From Mangrovicoccus ximenensis (GTDB lineage: Bacteria; Pseudomonadota; Alphaproteobacteria; Rhodobacterales; Rhodobacteraceae): a DNA stretch of 64,000 nt. How positions within the stretch are numbered: position 1 is the first letter of the stretch; each line of letters begins with the position of its first letter. Where the stretch lies: the NCBI RefSeq assembly GCF_003056725.1, contig NZ_QBKZ01000001.1, positions 853,922 to 917,921 on the forward strand, read 5' to 3'. The position numbers were made by a program, and so were the translations under genes. Below the pieces are notes generated by a model. The model was not told the origin of the DNA, searched no databases, and saw nothing but the letters and a program-made list of their open reading frames with translations. Below, one piece after another: positions 1 to 9,007 of the stretch.

Positions 1-446
1 CCGTCGCATTCCGCCTCGGAGAGGTATTTCCAGCCGACGAGGCCGAAGCTGTCCCCGGCCTTCAGGCCGATGCCGCGCAGCACGGCGGCGAGCGAGGGGG
101 CGTCGTCGCGGGCCTGGCCAAGCAGGCTCAGGCTCTGGCACAGCACCCGCTCGGCGCCGGGCAGCGGCGAGAGCGGCGCGTAGTCGATGCTTTCGTTGCC
201 GCAGACCAGCACGCGGCGGCCCTTCGGTCCGAGCACCAGCAGCGCCTCTTCGAAGCGCGGCTCGAAGCCCGTCAGGAAGGCGATGTTCGCCAGATGCTCG
301 CGGTCGGCATAGACCACGGTCCAGTCGGCGCCGGCGCGCTCGAACAGCGTGTCGCAGCGCCCGGCATAAACCTCGGCGGGGATCGCCGGGCAGAGGGTCG
401 GCGTGCCGAATTCGGGGACGGTGAGTTCCTTGAGGACGATGGTCAT
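1..446 (-). CDS. M24 family metallopeptidase (aminopeptidase P-like), partial
   Basis: The 3' part lies beyond the left edge, so only the first 148 residues are visible. They resemble the creatinase/aminopeptidase P N-terminal domain, with a core reading YADREHLANIAFLTGF followed by a strand-rich stretch. The catalytic metal-binding half is outside the window, so the family is inferred from the N-terminal domain only. The ATG overlaps the stop of the upstream M81 gene as ATGA, which suggests translational coupling. The gene is last in a minus-strand run of binding protein, two permeases and an M81 peptidase, so the predicted role is breakdown of an imported peptide-like substrate in the cytoplasm. 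Confidence 0.75.
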   Translation of the reverse strand, partial: MTIVLKELTVPEFGTPTLCPAIPAEVYAGRCDTLFERAGADWTVVYADREHLANIAFLTGFEPRFEEALLVLGPKGRRVLVCGNESIDYAPLSPLPGAERVLCQSLSLLGQARDDAPSLAAVLRGIGLKAGDSFGLVGWKYLSEAECD

Positions 447-1948
447 GCGGTGGCCTTTTCGGCGGGGGTGGTGGCGATGTCGGCGGGGGAGACGTCCCAC
501 TCCATGCCGCGGTCGAGCGGATAGGCGGGGCGGTTCAGCTGCGTGTAGTCGAGCCGGGTGACGTCCAGATTGGACGCGCCGTCGGACAGGAGCAGGATGA
601 AGCGCGCGGCGATGTCCTCGAGCTGCGGGTGCAGGTAGCCCAGCTTGACGACATAGACGGCGTGCTCCGTCGGGTGGATGCCCATCATCTCGTAATGGGC
701 GGGGGTGGTGATGCCGATCGAGGCGTCATGGAAGGTCGCCAGCACATGGCCGATGCGGACCCGCGCCCAGGCGCCGCCGCGGCGCAGGTAGGGCTGGAAG
801 CCCGAAGGCTTCAGCTCGCGCCCGCCGGCCTCGACCGTGGCGGTGACCTTGCGGGTCCTGCCGTCGGCGGGCTGGTGCTCGGCGCCCAGCTCGATCTCGA
901 CGGTCGCGCCGATTCCGGCCGCGAGGCAGGCCTCGACCGTTTCGGGCGCGGTGATGCCCGCGACGACCACGTCCTTGAGGCCGGGGCGGTCGAGGATCGC
1001 CTGCAGCACCCCGGTCGAATAGCCCGCGGCGCCGGCGGTGGTGTTGTCGCCGGAATCCGAGAGGAACAGCGGCGCCTCGGTCACGGTGGCGGCCAGGTCG
1101 AGCCCTTCGGCCACCTCGGCATGCTCCATGCTCAGCGTGAAGTTCCCGCGCTCGGACCAGACGCGGCGGGCGAGCTTCGTGGCCATCTCCAGCGCCTGTT
1201 CGGGCGACTGCCAGGACTGGCCGATGCAGCTTGCCGAGATCCAGGGCTTGTCGTTCCAGGCGAAGCCGACCAGCAGGTTGGCCTCGGCCATGCCCTCGAC
1301 CGCGTCGTATTCGGGCAGCGAGCCGTAGATCTCGCGCGCGGGGCTGGCGGTGGTCACGCAGAATTCGCCGGGCAGAAGCATCGGCACCGAGACGCGGGCG
1401 ATGTGCTGCTTCGTGCCGGTGCGCAGGATGTGCAGCAGCTGGTCGGCGGCGCGGTAGCCGGTGGATTGGTCGTCGCGGTGCGGCGCGGTGCGCAGCACCG
1501 AGAGCGCGCTGATCCGGTCGATCATGCCCTGGGTCACCTGGCCGTGCAGGTCGAGGCTGAGCGCGATCGGCACGTCCTTGCCGACGGCTGCGGCCACGTG
1601 GTCGAGGAAGTCGGTGTCGGGATTGGCGTCCATGCCGCGGACTTCCATCGCGCCGTGGTTGACCACGACCACGCCGTCGAGCGGACCGGCGGCCTTCAGC
1701 CCGGCCACCGCCTCGTCGCGGATCTGCTCGTAGATTTCGCGGGTGAAGCCGCCGCCCGGAAGCGCGGTGCCCCAGAGGATCGGCACCAGCTCGACATCGG
1801 TTTCCTCGGCGAAGCGCTCCTCGATGCCGCGGATCATCCACAGGCCCAGGCCGATCATCTCTTCGCCGCGCTGGACCTCCATCGTGGTGGTCGGCACGGT
1901 CGAGCGCAGCAGCGCCTCGTAGGAGATGCCGGTGACTGCAATGCGCAT
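443..1948 (-). CDS. M81 family metallopeptidase (MlrC-like)
   Basis: A 501-residue protein matching the M81/MlrC (microcystinase C) family along its full length. Visible landmarks are the GISYEALLRS start, a VVVNHGAMEVRGMDANPD block, DLHGQVT near residue 155 and DSGDNTTAGA near residue 300, corresponding to the metal-binding DxH and DSxDNxxxG motifs. No signal peptide is seen, so it is cytoplasmic. MlrC enzymes hydrolyse small, often linearised, peptides; many relatives have unknown substrates. The stop overlaps the start of the M24 gene. Coupling to a sugar-type ABC importer suggests an unusual peptide or peptide-sugar substrate, which is inference. Confidence 0.88.
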   Translation of the reverse strand: MRIAVTGISYEALLRSTVPTTTMEVQRGEEMIGLGLWMIRGIEERFAEETDVELVPILWGTALPGGGFTREIYEQIRDEAVAGLKAAGPLDGVVVVNHGAMEVRGMDANPDTDFLDHVAAAVGKDVPIALSLDLHGQVTQGMIDRISALSVLRTAPHRDDQSTGYRAADQLLHILRTGTKQHIARVSVPMLLPGEFCVTTASPAREIYGSLPEYDAVEGMAEANLLVGFAWNDKPWISASCIGQSWQSPEQALEMATKLARRVWSERGNFTLSMEHAEVAEGLDLAATVTEAPLFLSDSGDNTTAGAAGYSTGVLQAILDRPGLKDVVVAGITAPETVEACLAAGIGATVEIELGAEHQPADGRTRKVTATVEAGGRELKPSGFQPYLRRGGAWARVRIGHVLATFHDASIGITTPAHYEMMGIHPTEHAVYVVKLGYLHPQLEDIAARFILLLSDGASNLDVTRLDYTQLNRPAYPLDRGMEWDVSPADIATTPAEKATA

Positions 1949-2006
1949 TGTCTTAACCTTTCAATTCTGGCGCCCCGCCCCGCGGGCCGGGCGCATCGTC
2001 TTGTCT

Positions 2007-2828
2007 TTACTTGGAGCTGCCGCCGAGCAGGCCGCGGACGAAGGCCTTCTGGAACATCAGGAAGGCGACGAGCATCGGCAGGACGGTCAGCACCGCGGAG
2101 GCCATCAGCGGCCCGTGCTGGACCTGGATCGCGCCGACGAAGCCGTTGAGCTTGGCGGTGACGGGCATGGCGGCGTCGCTGCTGGTCAGCGTCATCGCGA
2201 AGAGGAGGTCGTTCCAGACGGACCGGCTCTGCACGATCGACAGCGCCGCGATGCCGGTGATGCTGGCGGGCATCAGGATCTTGAAGAAATACGCGGCAGG
2301 TCCGCAGCCATCGACCTGCGCGGCCTCGTACATCGAGCGCGGCACGGAGGCGAAATAGTTGCGCATGAAGAAAGTGCAGATCGGCACGCCATAGGCGACA
2401 TGCACCAGCCAGAGCCCGTAGATCGTGTCGTAGAGCCCGAGCGTCCGGATCACGAAGAAGGCCGGGATCTGCACGATCTGGAACGGCACGAACATGCCCG
2501 AGAGCAGCAGGAAGTAGATCCAGCGGCTCTTCTTCGGGTCCATCATCGACAGCGGATAGGCCGCCATCGAGCCGATCAGCACCGACAGCGCCACCGAGGG
2601 GATGGTGATCAGCAGGCTGTTGATCACCGAGGGACCGACCTCGCGGATCGCGATGCGGTAGTTTTCGAGGGTCGGCGTCTGCGGCAGCGACAGGATGTCG
2701 GTCAGCTCGGAGGGCACCTTGAAGCTGGTGTTGAGCGTGACCAGCAGCGGCACGAAGAAGACCAGGCAGGCCAGCGCGGCGATGCCGTAGCGCAGCACCC
2801 GGGCGGGAGAGATGGGATGGGCCGTCAT
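2007..2828 (-). CDS. Carbohydrate ABC transporter permease (MalG type)
   Basis: A 273-residue inner-membrane permease with about six hydrophobic segments. The EAA loop reads EAAQVDGCGPAAYFFKILMP near residue 185, the site that contacts the ATPase. It starts with ATG inside the stop of the preceding permease (ATGA overlap at 2825-2828). A longer reading frame continues upstream but only antiparallels the first permease in another frame, so it was not used. It forms the channel together with the 2825-3733 product. Confidence 0.9.
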   Translation of the reverse strand: MTAHPISPARVLRYGIAALACLVFFVPLLVTLNTSFKVPSELTDILSLPQTPTLENYRIAIREVGPSVINSLLITIPSVALSVLIGSMAAYPLSMMDPKKSRWIYFLLLSGMFVPFQIVQIPAFFVIRTLGLYDTIYGLWLVHVAYGVPICTFFMRNYFASVPRSMYEAAQVDGCGPAAYFFKILMPASITGIAALSIVQSRSVWNDLLFAMTLTSSDAAMPVTAKLNGFVGAIQVQHGPLMASAVLTVLPMLVAFLMFQKAFVRGLLGGSSK

Positions 2829-3733
2829 TCGGGCGCCTCCTCGATGCGGCGGGTGATGTAGATGATGTAGGGAAGGATCAGGATGGCCGCGAGGATCAGC
2901 TGGACGATGCCGATGGCGCTGGCCTTGCCCATCTGGAAGGTCGCGAAGGCCACGTCGTAGAGTTGCGTCGCCAGCACTTCGGAGGCGCGCGACGGTCCGC
3001 CGCCGGTGGTCGACCAGACGATGTCGAAGAGCCGCATCGCCTCGATGCCGAAGAGGCCGAGGACCAGGACCGTGGACGGCCACAGATGGGGCAGGGTGAT
3101 CTTCCAGAAAATCGTCCAGGCATTGGCGCCGTCGACGCGGGCGGCCTCGAACAGCTCCTGCGGGATCGAGCGCAGGCCGGAGAAGAACACGAGGAAGGAG
3201 AAGCCCGCGGTGCTCCAGAGCGCGGCCATCATCACCGAATAGGTGGCGATGTCGCGGTCGCCGAGCCAGTTCTGGGTGGCGCCGGGCAGGCCCATGTCGG
3301 TGAGCAGCGTGTTGAAGAGCCCGCCATCGGGCAGGTAGAGCCAGCGCCAGACGGCCGCCACGGCGACGGGGGCGATGATGTAGGGCAGGAAGATGAAGGT
3401 CTTGATCGCGCCTTCGCCCTTCAGCTTGCCGTCGACCAGCAGCGCCAGCAGGAGCCCGGTGACGCTCGGCACGACGAGGTAGAAGACCAGCCAGCGCAGG
3501 TTGTTGGCAACGGCATGCCAGAAGCGCGATTCGCCCATCAGGCGTTCGTAGTTGCCCAGGCCGATGAACTGCATGGTCGGCGAGATGCCGTCCCAGCGGT
3601 GCAGCGACACGAAGCCGGTATAGCCCACGGCATAGACATAGGCGGCGAGGAAGAACGCGATCGGCAGGGCGAGGAACGCGGCGAAGACCAGGGTCTTCTG
3701 CAATTTGTGGGTGCTGCGAGCGTGCATGGGCAT
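2825..3733 (-). CDS. Carbohydrate ABC transporter permease (MalF/UgpA type)
   Basis: A 302-residue membrane protein with six predicted transmembrane segments and an EAA motif (EAARVDGANAWTIFWKITLP) near residue 205. The ATG at 3733 is preceded by an AAGGAG Shine-Dalgarno sequence, which supports this start. It is the partner of the MalG-type permease and lies 76 bp downstream of the binding-protein gene, the gap being occupied by a strong hairpin. The ATPase of this system is probably the truncated gene at 6547. Confidence 0.9.
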   Translation of the reverse strand: MPMHARSTHKLQKTLVFAAFLALPIAFFLAAYVYAVGYTGFVSLHRWDGISPTMQFIGLGNYERLMGESRFWHAVANNLRWLVFYLVVPSVTGLLLALLVDGKLKGEGAIKTFIFLPYIIAPVAVAAVWRWLYLPDGGLFNTLLTDMGLPGATQNWLGDRDIATYSVMMAALWSTAGFSFLVFFSGLRSIPQELFEAARVDGANAWTIFWKITLPHLWPSTVLVLGLFGIEAMRLFDIVWSTTGGGPSRASEVLATQLYDVAFATFQMGKASAIGIVQLILAAILILPYIIYITRRIEEAPE

Positions 3734-3764
3734 GTCCCGGCGGCTCCTTCTTGGGGGTCAGGAC

Positions 3765-3793
3765 GGATGCGGGCGGGGGCGCCGCCCGCATCC
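3765..3793 (-). other. Intercistronic hairpin after binding-protein gene
   Basis: A perfect 12-bp GC-rich inverted repeat (3765-3776 with 3782-3793, 5-nt loop) lies directly after the stop of the binding-protein gene and before the first permease. There is no T-run. Such hairpins usually protect the upstream cistron from 3' exonucleases or attenuate the downstream one, raising binding-protein over permease levels. Confidence 0.6.
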
Positions 3794-3809
3794 TCGACGG
3801 TCGGCGGGC

Positions 3810-5078
3810 TTACCAGCGCACGAATTCGCCGGTCTCGAGCATCTCCTGGCGCATGTCCTCGAGGGTCTCGAGGATGCCGTCCAGGTCGTCGGCATCGGGC
3901 GCTTCGGCATAGGCGGCGATCAGCGTGCCGAACTCGTCGCCGAGACGCACCGGCAGCAGGTTCTTCAGGTTCGGGATGACCGCGGCGGCCGAGCCGATCT
4001 CTTCCGCGGCAGCCTTGCCATAGGCGGAGTAGCCGTCGGTGGCGGCCAGCGGGTTCGGCGCGACCGAGACCTTCACGTTGTTGAAGGCGGCCTGGCCCTC
4101 GGGCGAGAGCGACGCGCGCAGGAAGTCGGCGCCTGCTTCGGCGGCGGCCTCTTCGATGCCGCTGGTCATGGCCATGACGTCCATCTGCATGACGACGCTG
4201 CCATCCATGCCCGGCGCCGGGAAGAAGCCGTACTGGTCGCCGTAGTCCCAGCCTGCATCGGCCAGATAGGCCGACAGCCAGTCGCCGACCTGGTACATGG
4301 CCACGTCGCCATTGGCGAAGACGCCGCCGGTGTCGGACCAGGTGTAGCCGGTCCAGTCATCCATGAAATGCTCGGCATAGGTCTCGGACCATTCGGTCAG
4401 CGCGGCCTTCACGGCCGGGTCGGTGAAGGCCATCTCGCCCGAGCCGAGCGCGTAGTAGCCGTCTTCGCCGAGGCCGCCATAGAGGAAGCTGTAGGTGGTG
4501 TACATCGTCCAGCCCGGGCCGCCGGCATTGCCCATCGCCTGGTAGCCGGCCTCTTCGATGGCGGCGGCGACGGCCTGGAATTCCTCGGCATTTGCCGGGG
4601 CTTCGAGGCCCAGCTCGTCGAAGATCGCGCGGTTGTAGAAGACGTTCGACACGACATGCATGTTCAGCGGCACGCCGTAGAGCTGGCCGTCCACCGACAC
4701 CACGCGGCGCACGCCGTCGGGCAGCTCGGCGGCGCCTTCGACGCCTTCGACATAGGCGTCGATCGGGGCGATGCGGCCGGCATCCACGAAGCTCTTGAGT
4801 TCCTGCGCCATGCCCGACTGGTAGACGGCGGGCGGCTGGCCGCCGAGGAAGGCGGTCTGCAGCGCGCGGCGCATCTCGGCGGTGTTGCCGGTGATGACGC
4901 GGGTGGCCAGCGGCGTGTCGGGATACTGCTCTGCGGTGACGCCCATCAGCGCGGTCAGGGCGTCGGCCTCGGCGCCGCTGGCCCAGTAGGTCCAGATTTC
5001 CGCGTCCTGCGCCTGGGCCGCACCTGCGAGTCCGAGGGCCGTGGAGGCGGCGAGGATACTTTTTGCGAGGGGCTTCAT
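3810..5078 (-). CDS. Extracellular solute-binding protein of ABC importer
   Basis: A 422-residue family 1 (sugar-type) periplasmic binding protein. The start at 5078 was chosen because an AGGAG site lies just upstream and the encoded protein opens with a standard signal peptide (MKPLAKSILAASTALGLAGA) cleaved near AQA-QD. A longer reading frame upstream adds a non-signal extension and was rejected. It delivers substrate to the permeases at 2007-3733. The substrate is not evident: the fold suggests a sugar, but the operon partners are peptidases. The start codon lies in an inverted repeat with a 5' untranslated segment. Confidence 0.88.
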   Translation of the reverse strand: MKPLAKSILAASTALGLAGAAQAQDAEIWTYWASGAEADALTALMGVTAEQYPDTPLATRVITGNTAEMRRALQTAFLGGQPPAVYQSGMAQELKSFVDAGRIAPIDAYVEGVEGAAELPDGVRRVVSVDGQLYGVPLNMHVVSNVFYNRAIFDELGLEAPANAEEFQAVAAAIEEAGYQAMGNAGGPGWTMYTTYSFLYGGLGEDGYYALGSGEMAFTDPAVKAALTEWSETYAEHFMDDWTGYTWSDTGGVFANGDVAMYQVGDWLSAYLADAGWDYGDQYGFFPAPGMDGSVVMQMDVMAMTSGIEEAAAEAGADFLRASLSPEGQAAFNNVKVSVAPNPLAATDGYSAYGKAAAEEIGSAAAVIPNLKNLLPVRLGDEFGTLIAAYAEAPDADDLDGILETLEDMRQEMLETGEFVRW

Positions 5079-5159
5079 AAATATTCTCCTGTTGGGGCCG
5101 CAAGTGCTGCGGACAAGGCCTCTGGAACCTTCCCCCGTCCGGATTCGCAATATTTATGA
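5075..5159 (-). promoter_or_regulatory. Leader with inverted repeat covering the start codon
   Basis: An exact 11-nt AT-rich inverted repeat (5075-5085 and 5149-5159) flanks a 63-nt spacer in the leader of the binding-protein gene. In the transcript UCAUAAAUAUU could pair with AAUAUUUAUGA, which contains the AUG, leaving the AGGAG at the edge of the loop. It may act as a translational switch, or the two copies may be operator half-sites for the neighbouring ROK regulator. Confidence 0.4.
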
Positions 5160-5322
5160 TTGGAGTCGGAATAAAATATGGGCCTCAAACAAAAAAGGGC
5201 GCGTAAATAATCAGAAATGGAATAATAATGGTTAAAAAATAGTCATATAAATCATATTAATGTGGGGTGTCGGAAAAATAACAGGGCGGATCTGGTGCCG
5301 GCGGGAAGTTTCCGTATGACTT
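5160..5322. promoter_or_regulatory. AT-rich divergent promoter region
   Basis: The gap between the divergent binding-protein and ROK genes is strikingly AT-rich from about 5150 to 5290, with A-tracts and repeated AATAAT/ATTAAT words, in an otherwise GC-rich window. It must hold the promoters of both operons and probably the ROK operator. No single -35/-10 pair stands out enough to assign. Confidence 0.5.
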
Positions 5323-6513
5323 TTGACGACCCGCATCAAAAAGGCCGTCCCCGTGCACCCGTCCTATGTCAGGAAGTACAACGCATCCCGCATCTTCCAT
5401 GCGCTCCGGTCCAATCCGGGGGCGACGAAGCGCGAGCTGAGCGAGCTGAGCGGCTGCGACAAGTCCACGACCTCCCTTATCCTGCGCAGCTTCGAGGAGA
5501 TAGGCCTTGCCGTCACCGAAGCGGCGCAGAGCGGCGCGCGGCGCGGGCGGCCCTCGGTGGCCTACCGGCTGTCCACGGTCAACGGGCTGCTGATCGGCGT
5601 GCATCTCGAATTCGAGCAGATGGTGATCGTCGCGGCCGGAATCGACGGCCAGCCGATCGGCAAGTTCGAGCAGCCGCTGCCTGCGGAGCCCGCCGCGCTC
5701 GGCAAGGACCTGCGCCGCGGCATCCAGGCGCTCTGCACCGATCTGGGCCGCGACCTGGCCGAGATCCGCGCCATCGGCTTCACCCTGCCGGGCCTCGTCG
5801 GCGCGGCCGGCGGGCTGGCGCAGTCGCCCAATCTGGACTGGAACGAGATCGACGTGGCGGCGATGCTGCGCGAGGAAATCGGCGCGCCGGTCCATGTCGA
5901 CAACGACACCAACGCCTCGGCGCTGGCCGAGTACCTGTTCGGCGCCTGCGGCGACATCAGCGATTTCGTCGTGATCGACGGCGGGCTCGGGCTCGGCGGC
6001 GGGCTGTTCATCGACGGCCGCCCGTATCGCGGCGCGTCCGGCTTCGGCGGCGAGCTCGGCCATATCAAGGTGGTGCCCGACGGCAAGATCTGCGGCTGCG
6101 GCGCGCAGGGCTGCCTGTCGGCCTATCTGGCCGCCCCGCCGCTGCTGGCGGCCGCGCAGCGCCATATCCGCATCCGCACCATCGACGAGCTGGTGCGCGC
6201 CGCCGCCGACGGCAACGAGCCGATCCTCGAGCTGCTCGACGACTCGGGGCGCTATCTCGGCCGGGCGCTCGCCGACATCGTCAACATCTTCAACCCGTCT
6301 GCCATCGTGCTGGGCGGGATCGTGGGCCGCATCTGGCCCTATGCCGAACGAACCGCCCGCCGCGAGCTGGGAAAACTCGCCATGCGCGCCTCGCTGAACG
6401 ACGCGGAGATCCTCCTGTCCCAGCTCGGCGCGGACGGAATTCCGGTCAGCAGCATCGCGCTGGCCCTGGACGGGTTCACCTCCCTCGACACCCAGGAAAC
6501 CAGCCCCTGGTAA
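5323..6513 (+). CDS. ROK family transcriptional regulator
   Basis: Up to 396 residues. An N-terminal winged helix-turn-helix (about residues 20-60, KRELSELSGCDKSTTSLILR) is followed by a ROK sugar-kinase-like domain with the zinc signature CGCGAQGC near residue 265 and a GIDG/DNDTNASA core. It presumably controls the divergent importer operon by sensing its substrate. The start is uncertain: a TTG at 5323 or a GTG at 5353 are both in frame, while a nearby ATG at 5316 is in another frame. It is transcribed with the truncated ATPase gene 33 bp downstream. Confidence 0.88.
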   Translation: MTTRIKKAVPVHPSYVRKYNASRIFHALRSNPGATKRELSELSGCDKSTTSLILRSFEEIGLAVTEAAQSGARRGRPSVAYRLSTVNGLLIGVHLEFEQMVIVAAGIDGQPIGKFEQPLPAEPAALGKDLRRGIQALCTDLGRDLAEIRAIGFTLPGLVGAAGGLAQSPNLDWNEIDVAAMLREEIGAPVHVDNDTNASALAEYLFGACGDISDFVVIDGGLGLGGGLFIDGRPYRGASGFGGELGHIKVVPDGKICGCGAQGCLSAYLAAPPLLAAAQRHIRIRTIDELVRAAADGNEPILELLDDSGRYLGRALADIVNIFNPSAIVLGGIVGRIWPYAERTARRELGKLAMRASLNDAEILLSQLGADGIPVSSIALALDGFTSLDTQETSPW

Positions 6514-6546
6514 TCCCCCAAACGCACGGACACACGGACACGCCCC

Positions 6547-6993
6547 ATGGCCACACTCTCCCTGAAAGCGGTCAACAAGACCTATGAAAGCTACCACGCG
6601 GTGCGCGGGATCGACCTGGAGATCCCCGACAAGGCCTTCGTCGTCTTCGTCGGCCCCTCGGGCTGCGGCAAGTCGACGACGCTCAGGATGATTGCCGGGC
6701 TCGAGGACATCTCCAGCGGCACGGTCGAGATCGGGGACAAGGCCGTCAACCATCTCAGCCCCGCCGACCGCGACATCGCGATGGTGTTCCAGAACTACGC
6801 GCTCTATCCGCATATGAGCGTGCGCAAGAACATCGCCTTCGGCCTGCAGCAGCGCAAGGTGCCGAAGGCCGAGGTCGACCGCCAGGTCGAGGAAGTCTCG
6901 CGCCTGCTGGAACTCGACGCGCTGCTGGAGCGCAAGCCGCGCGAGCTGTCGGGCGGCCAGCGCCAGCGCGTCGCCATGGGCCGGGCCATGGTG
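6547..6993 (+). pseudogene. ABC transporter ATP-binding protein, 5' half only
   Basis: The first 149 residues of a MalK/UgpC-type ATPase are intact: Walker A (GPSGCGKST, about residue 36), Q-loop and the signature [16 protein letters not shown]. At 6993 homology stops just before the Walker [10 protein letters not shown], and the frame continues as unrelated sequence. The Walker B aspartate/glutamate, H-loop and regulatory domain are missing, so it cannot hydrolyse ATP. Its position after the ROK gene suggests it was the ATPase of the 2007-5078 importer. Confidence 0.82.
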
Positions 6994-7183
6994 CCTGACC
7001 TGATCTCCCGGGACCGGCGCAAAGGCGCGGCACCCGCTGGGAGCTGTCCTGCGATCGACCGGCGCCCTGTGCCGGTCCGGGATGCGGCAGCAAGCGCGGC
7101 CGAGGACGCTCTCGAGACAGGGGAACTGCCCATCACCGGCCCGGCGGAGGACATCCGCCCGCCGGGCGTCGCAGCCCGGCGCT
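6994..7183. other. Unassigned filler between two ATPase fragments
   Basis: About 190 bp that continue neither flanking ATPase gene in any frame. No recognisable domain, RNA or inverted repeat was seen. It looks like a leftover piece of a third locus at the junction. Confidence 0.45.
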
Positions 7184-7378
7184 GGCGAGAACACGATCGG
7201 CCTGCGGCTCGCGGATGTCATGGTGCTGGGCTCGAAAACCGTGCTGCACGGCGCCGTCCATGGCGAGGACCGGGTGATCTGCGAACTCCCCGGCATCCGC
7301 ACCGGGTTCCGCCGCGGCGAGGCGATAGAGCTCGGCTGGCCGGTCGCCGACACGCTGATCCACGAGACGGCGGCATGA
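7184..7378 (+). pseudogene. ABC ATPase C-terminal (TOBE-like) remnant
   Basis: About 64 codons ending in TGA at 7378 resemble the C-terminal TOBE-like domain of PotA-type ATPases ([19 protein letters not shown] and a closing hydrophobic strand). The stop overlaps the ATG of the PotB-type permease, as expected for the ATPase of the following operon. Only this tail survives; the nucleotide-binding domain is missing and the frame differs from that of the upstream ATPase half. Confidence 0.6.
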
Positions 7379-8205
7379 CCGGGCGCCTCGACCGGATCGG
7401 GCTGCTCGCGGTCCCGGCGCTCGGCGTCCTCGCGGCGGTCTACGCGCTGCCGCTGGCGATGCTGCTGGCGAAATCGGTGCAGACCGCCGACGGCTTCAGC
7501 CTCGCCGAATACCGCGCCTTCTTCGCCGACGAGTACAATATCCGCGTTCTCGCCCGCACGCTGCGCGTCGCCGCGCTGACGACGCTCCTGGCCTTCGTCA
7601 TCGCCTATCCGGCCGCCTTCGCCATGTCGCGCGCCAAGGGCATCTGGCTGACCGTCTTCCTCGTCGCGCTGGTGCTGCCGATGTCGCTGGGCGTGGTGGT
7701 CAAGGCCTTCGCTTGGTCGATCCTGTTCCGTGCCAACGGCGTTCTGAACTCCATCCTGATGGGCATCGGCCTGACAGAGCGTCCGGTGCGGATGCTCTTC
7801 ACCGAGACCGCGCTGATCGTCGGCGCCGCCAATGTCTTCCTGCCCTTCATGGTGCTGCCGATCTATTCGGTGGTCCGCCAGCTCGATGCCCGGCTGCCCG
7901 AGGCCGCGGCCAGCCTCGGCGCGACGCCCTGGTTCCGCTTCACCCGCGTGACCCTGCCGCTGACCCTGCCGGGCGTGGTCGCCGGATCGGCCTTCGTCTT
8001 CTCGATGTCGGTCTCGATGTACGTGATCCCCTCGCTGATCGTCGGCGAGCGGCAGCAGAACCTGCCCATGCTGATCGCGCGCTCCTTCCTCTATCTCAGG
8101 AACGAGGCGCTCGGCTCCACCATCGCCGCCATCCTGCTGGCCATCGCCATTGCCGTGGTGCTGCTCTCGGGCTGGGCGGCCTCGCGCCTCGGAGCCCGCC
8201 GATGA
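7375..8205 (+). CDS. ABC transporter permease (PotB type)
   Basis: A 276-residue permease of the spermidine/putrescine/thiamine type with six hydrophobic segments and an EAA-type loop ([20 protein letters not shown]) near residue 180. It starts with ATG overlapping the ATPase remnant and ends in an ATGA overlap with the second permease. The transporter serves a small cationic or nitrogenous solute by family; neighbours encoding a PuuE-type hydrolase and a racemase point to a purine-ring or hydantoin-like compound. No binding-protein gene remains in the cluster. Confidence 0.88.
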   Translation: MTGRLDRIGLLAVPALGVLAAVYALPLAMLLAKSVQTADGFSLAEYRAFFADEYNIRVLARTLRVAALTTLLAFVIAYPAAFAMSRAKGIWLTVFLVALVLPMSLGVVVKAFAWSILFRANGVLNSILMGIGLTERPVRMLFTETALIVGAANVFLPFMVLPIYSVVRQLDARLPEAAASLGATPWFRFTRVTLPLTLPGVVAGSAFVFSMSVSMYVIPSLIVGERQQNLPMLIARSFLYLRNEALGSTIAAILLAIAIAVVLLSGWAASRLGARR

Positions 8206-9002
8206 CCCGCGCCGACCGCTTCGCCCTCGGGCTCGCCTGGACCATGGGCTTCGCCTGCATCGCCTTCCTGATGCTGCCGATCGTGATCACCGTCGTGGTC
8301 AGCTTCACCGACTCGCCGGTCTACACGCTGCCGCCGCCCGGCTGGTCGCTGAAATGGTACGCCGAGGCCGCCACCCGCCAGGGGCTCTGGGATGCCGTCC
8401 TGTTGTCGCTGAATCTTGCGGCCGTCTCGACCGCGGCCTCGCTGGTTCTCGGCACGCTCGCCGCCATCGCGGTGGCGCGCGGCCAGTTCCCCGGCCGCGA
8501 GGCGATCGCCACGTTCGCGGTCTCGCCCCTGATGATGCCCGGCCTCGTCGTCGGCGTCGCGCTCCTGCAGTTCTTCCGCGAGATGGGGCTGCGCGATGCG
8601 TACTGGTCGCTTCTGCTCGGCCATGTGGTGATCACCCTGCCCTTCGTGATGCGCACGCTGCTGGCGGCGATGAACGCCTTCGATTTCTCGCTGATCGACG
8701 CGGCGCGGACCCTGGGGCTGAGCTATCCGAAATCCATCCTCAAGGTGATGATCCCGAACCTCGCCCCGGCCTATCTGACCGGGGGGCTCTTCGCCTTCCT
8801 CGCCTCGATGGACAACTACCCGATCTCCATCTTCCTGACCGACGCGCGCAACAAGACGCTGCCGATCAAGATGCTGCAATATCTCGAGGAACAGCCCGAC
8901 CCATCGCTCGCCGCGATGTCCTCGGGGCTGATCCTCCTGGCCATTCTGGTGCTCGCCTTCGGCGCCCGCACCGTCGGCCTCAACCGCATGATCCAAGGAT
9001 GA
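8202..9002 (+). CDS. ABC transporter permease (PotC type)
   Basis: A 266-residue inner-membrane permease paired with the PotB-type protein. Six membrane segments are visible, with the coupling loop [20 protein letters not shown] near residue 165. The start overlaps the previous stop by 4 bp. The stop overlaps or abuts the deacetylase start, so the four genes from 7375 onward form one operon. Confidence 0.88.
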   Translation: MTRADRFALGLAWTMGFACIAFLMLPIVITVVVSFTDSPVYTLPPPGWSLKWYAEAATRQGLWDAVLLSLNLAAVSTAASLVLGTLAAIAVARGQFPGREAIATFAVSPLMMPGLVVGVALLQFFREMGLRDAYWSLLLGHVVITLPFVMRTLLAAMNAFDFSLIDAARTLGLSYPKSILKVMIPNLAPAYLTGGLFAFLASMDNYPISIFLTDARNKTLPIKMLQYLEEQPDPSLAAMSSGLILLAILVLAFGARTVGLNRMIQG

Positions 9003-9007
9003 CGACC

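Noticed and set aside
2007-3791. Single 594-codon permease frame suggesting a fused MalF-MalG protein
   Set aside because: The N-terminal half is only another frame of the 2825-3733 permease; the true MalG-type start is the ATG at 2828 with a 4-bp overlap.
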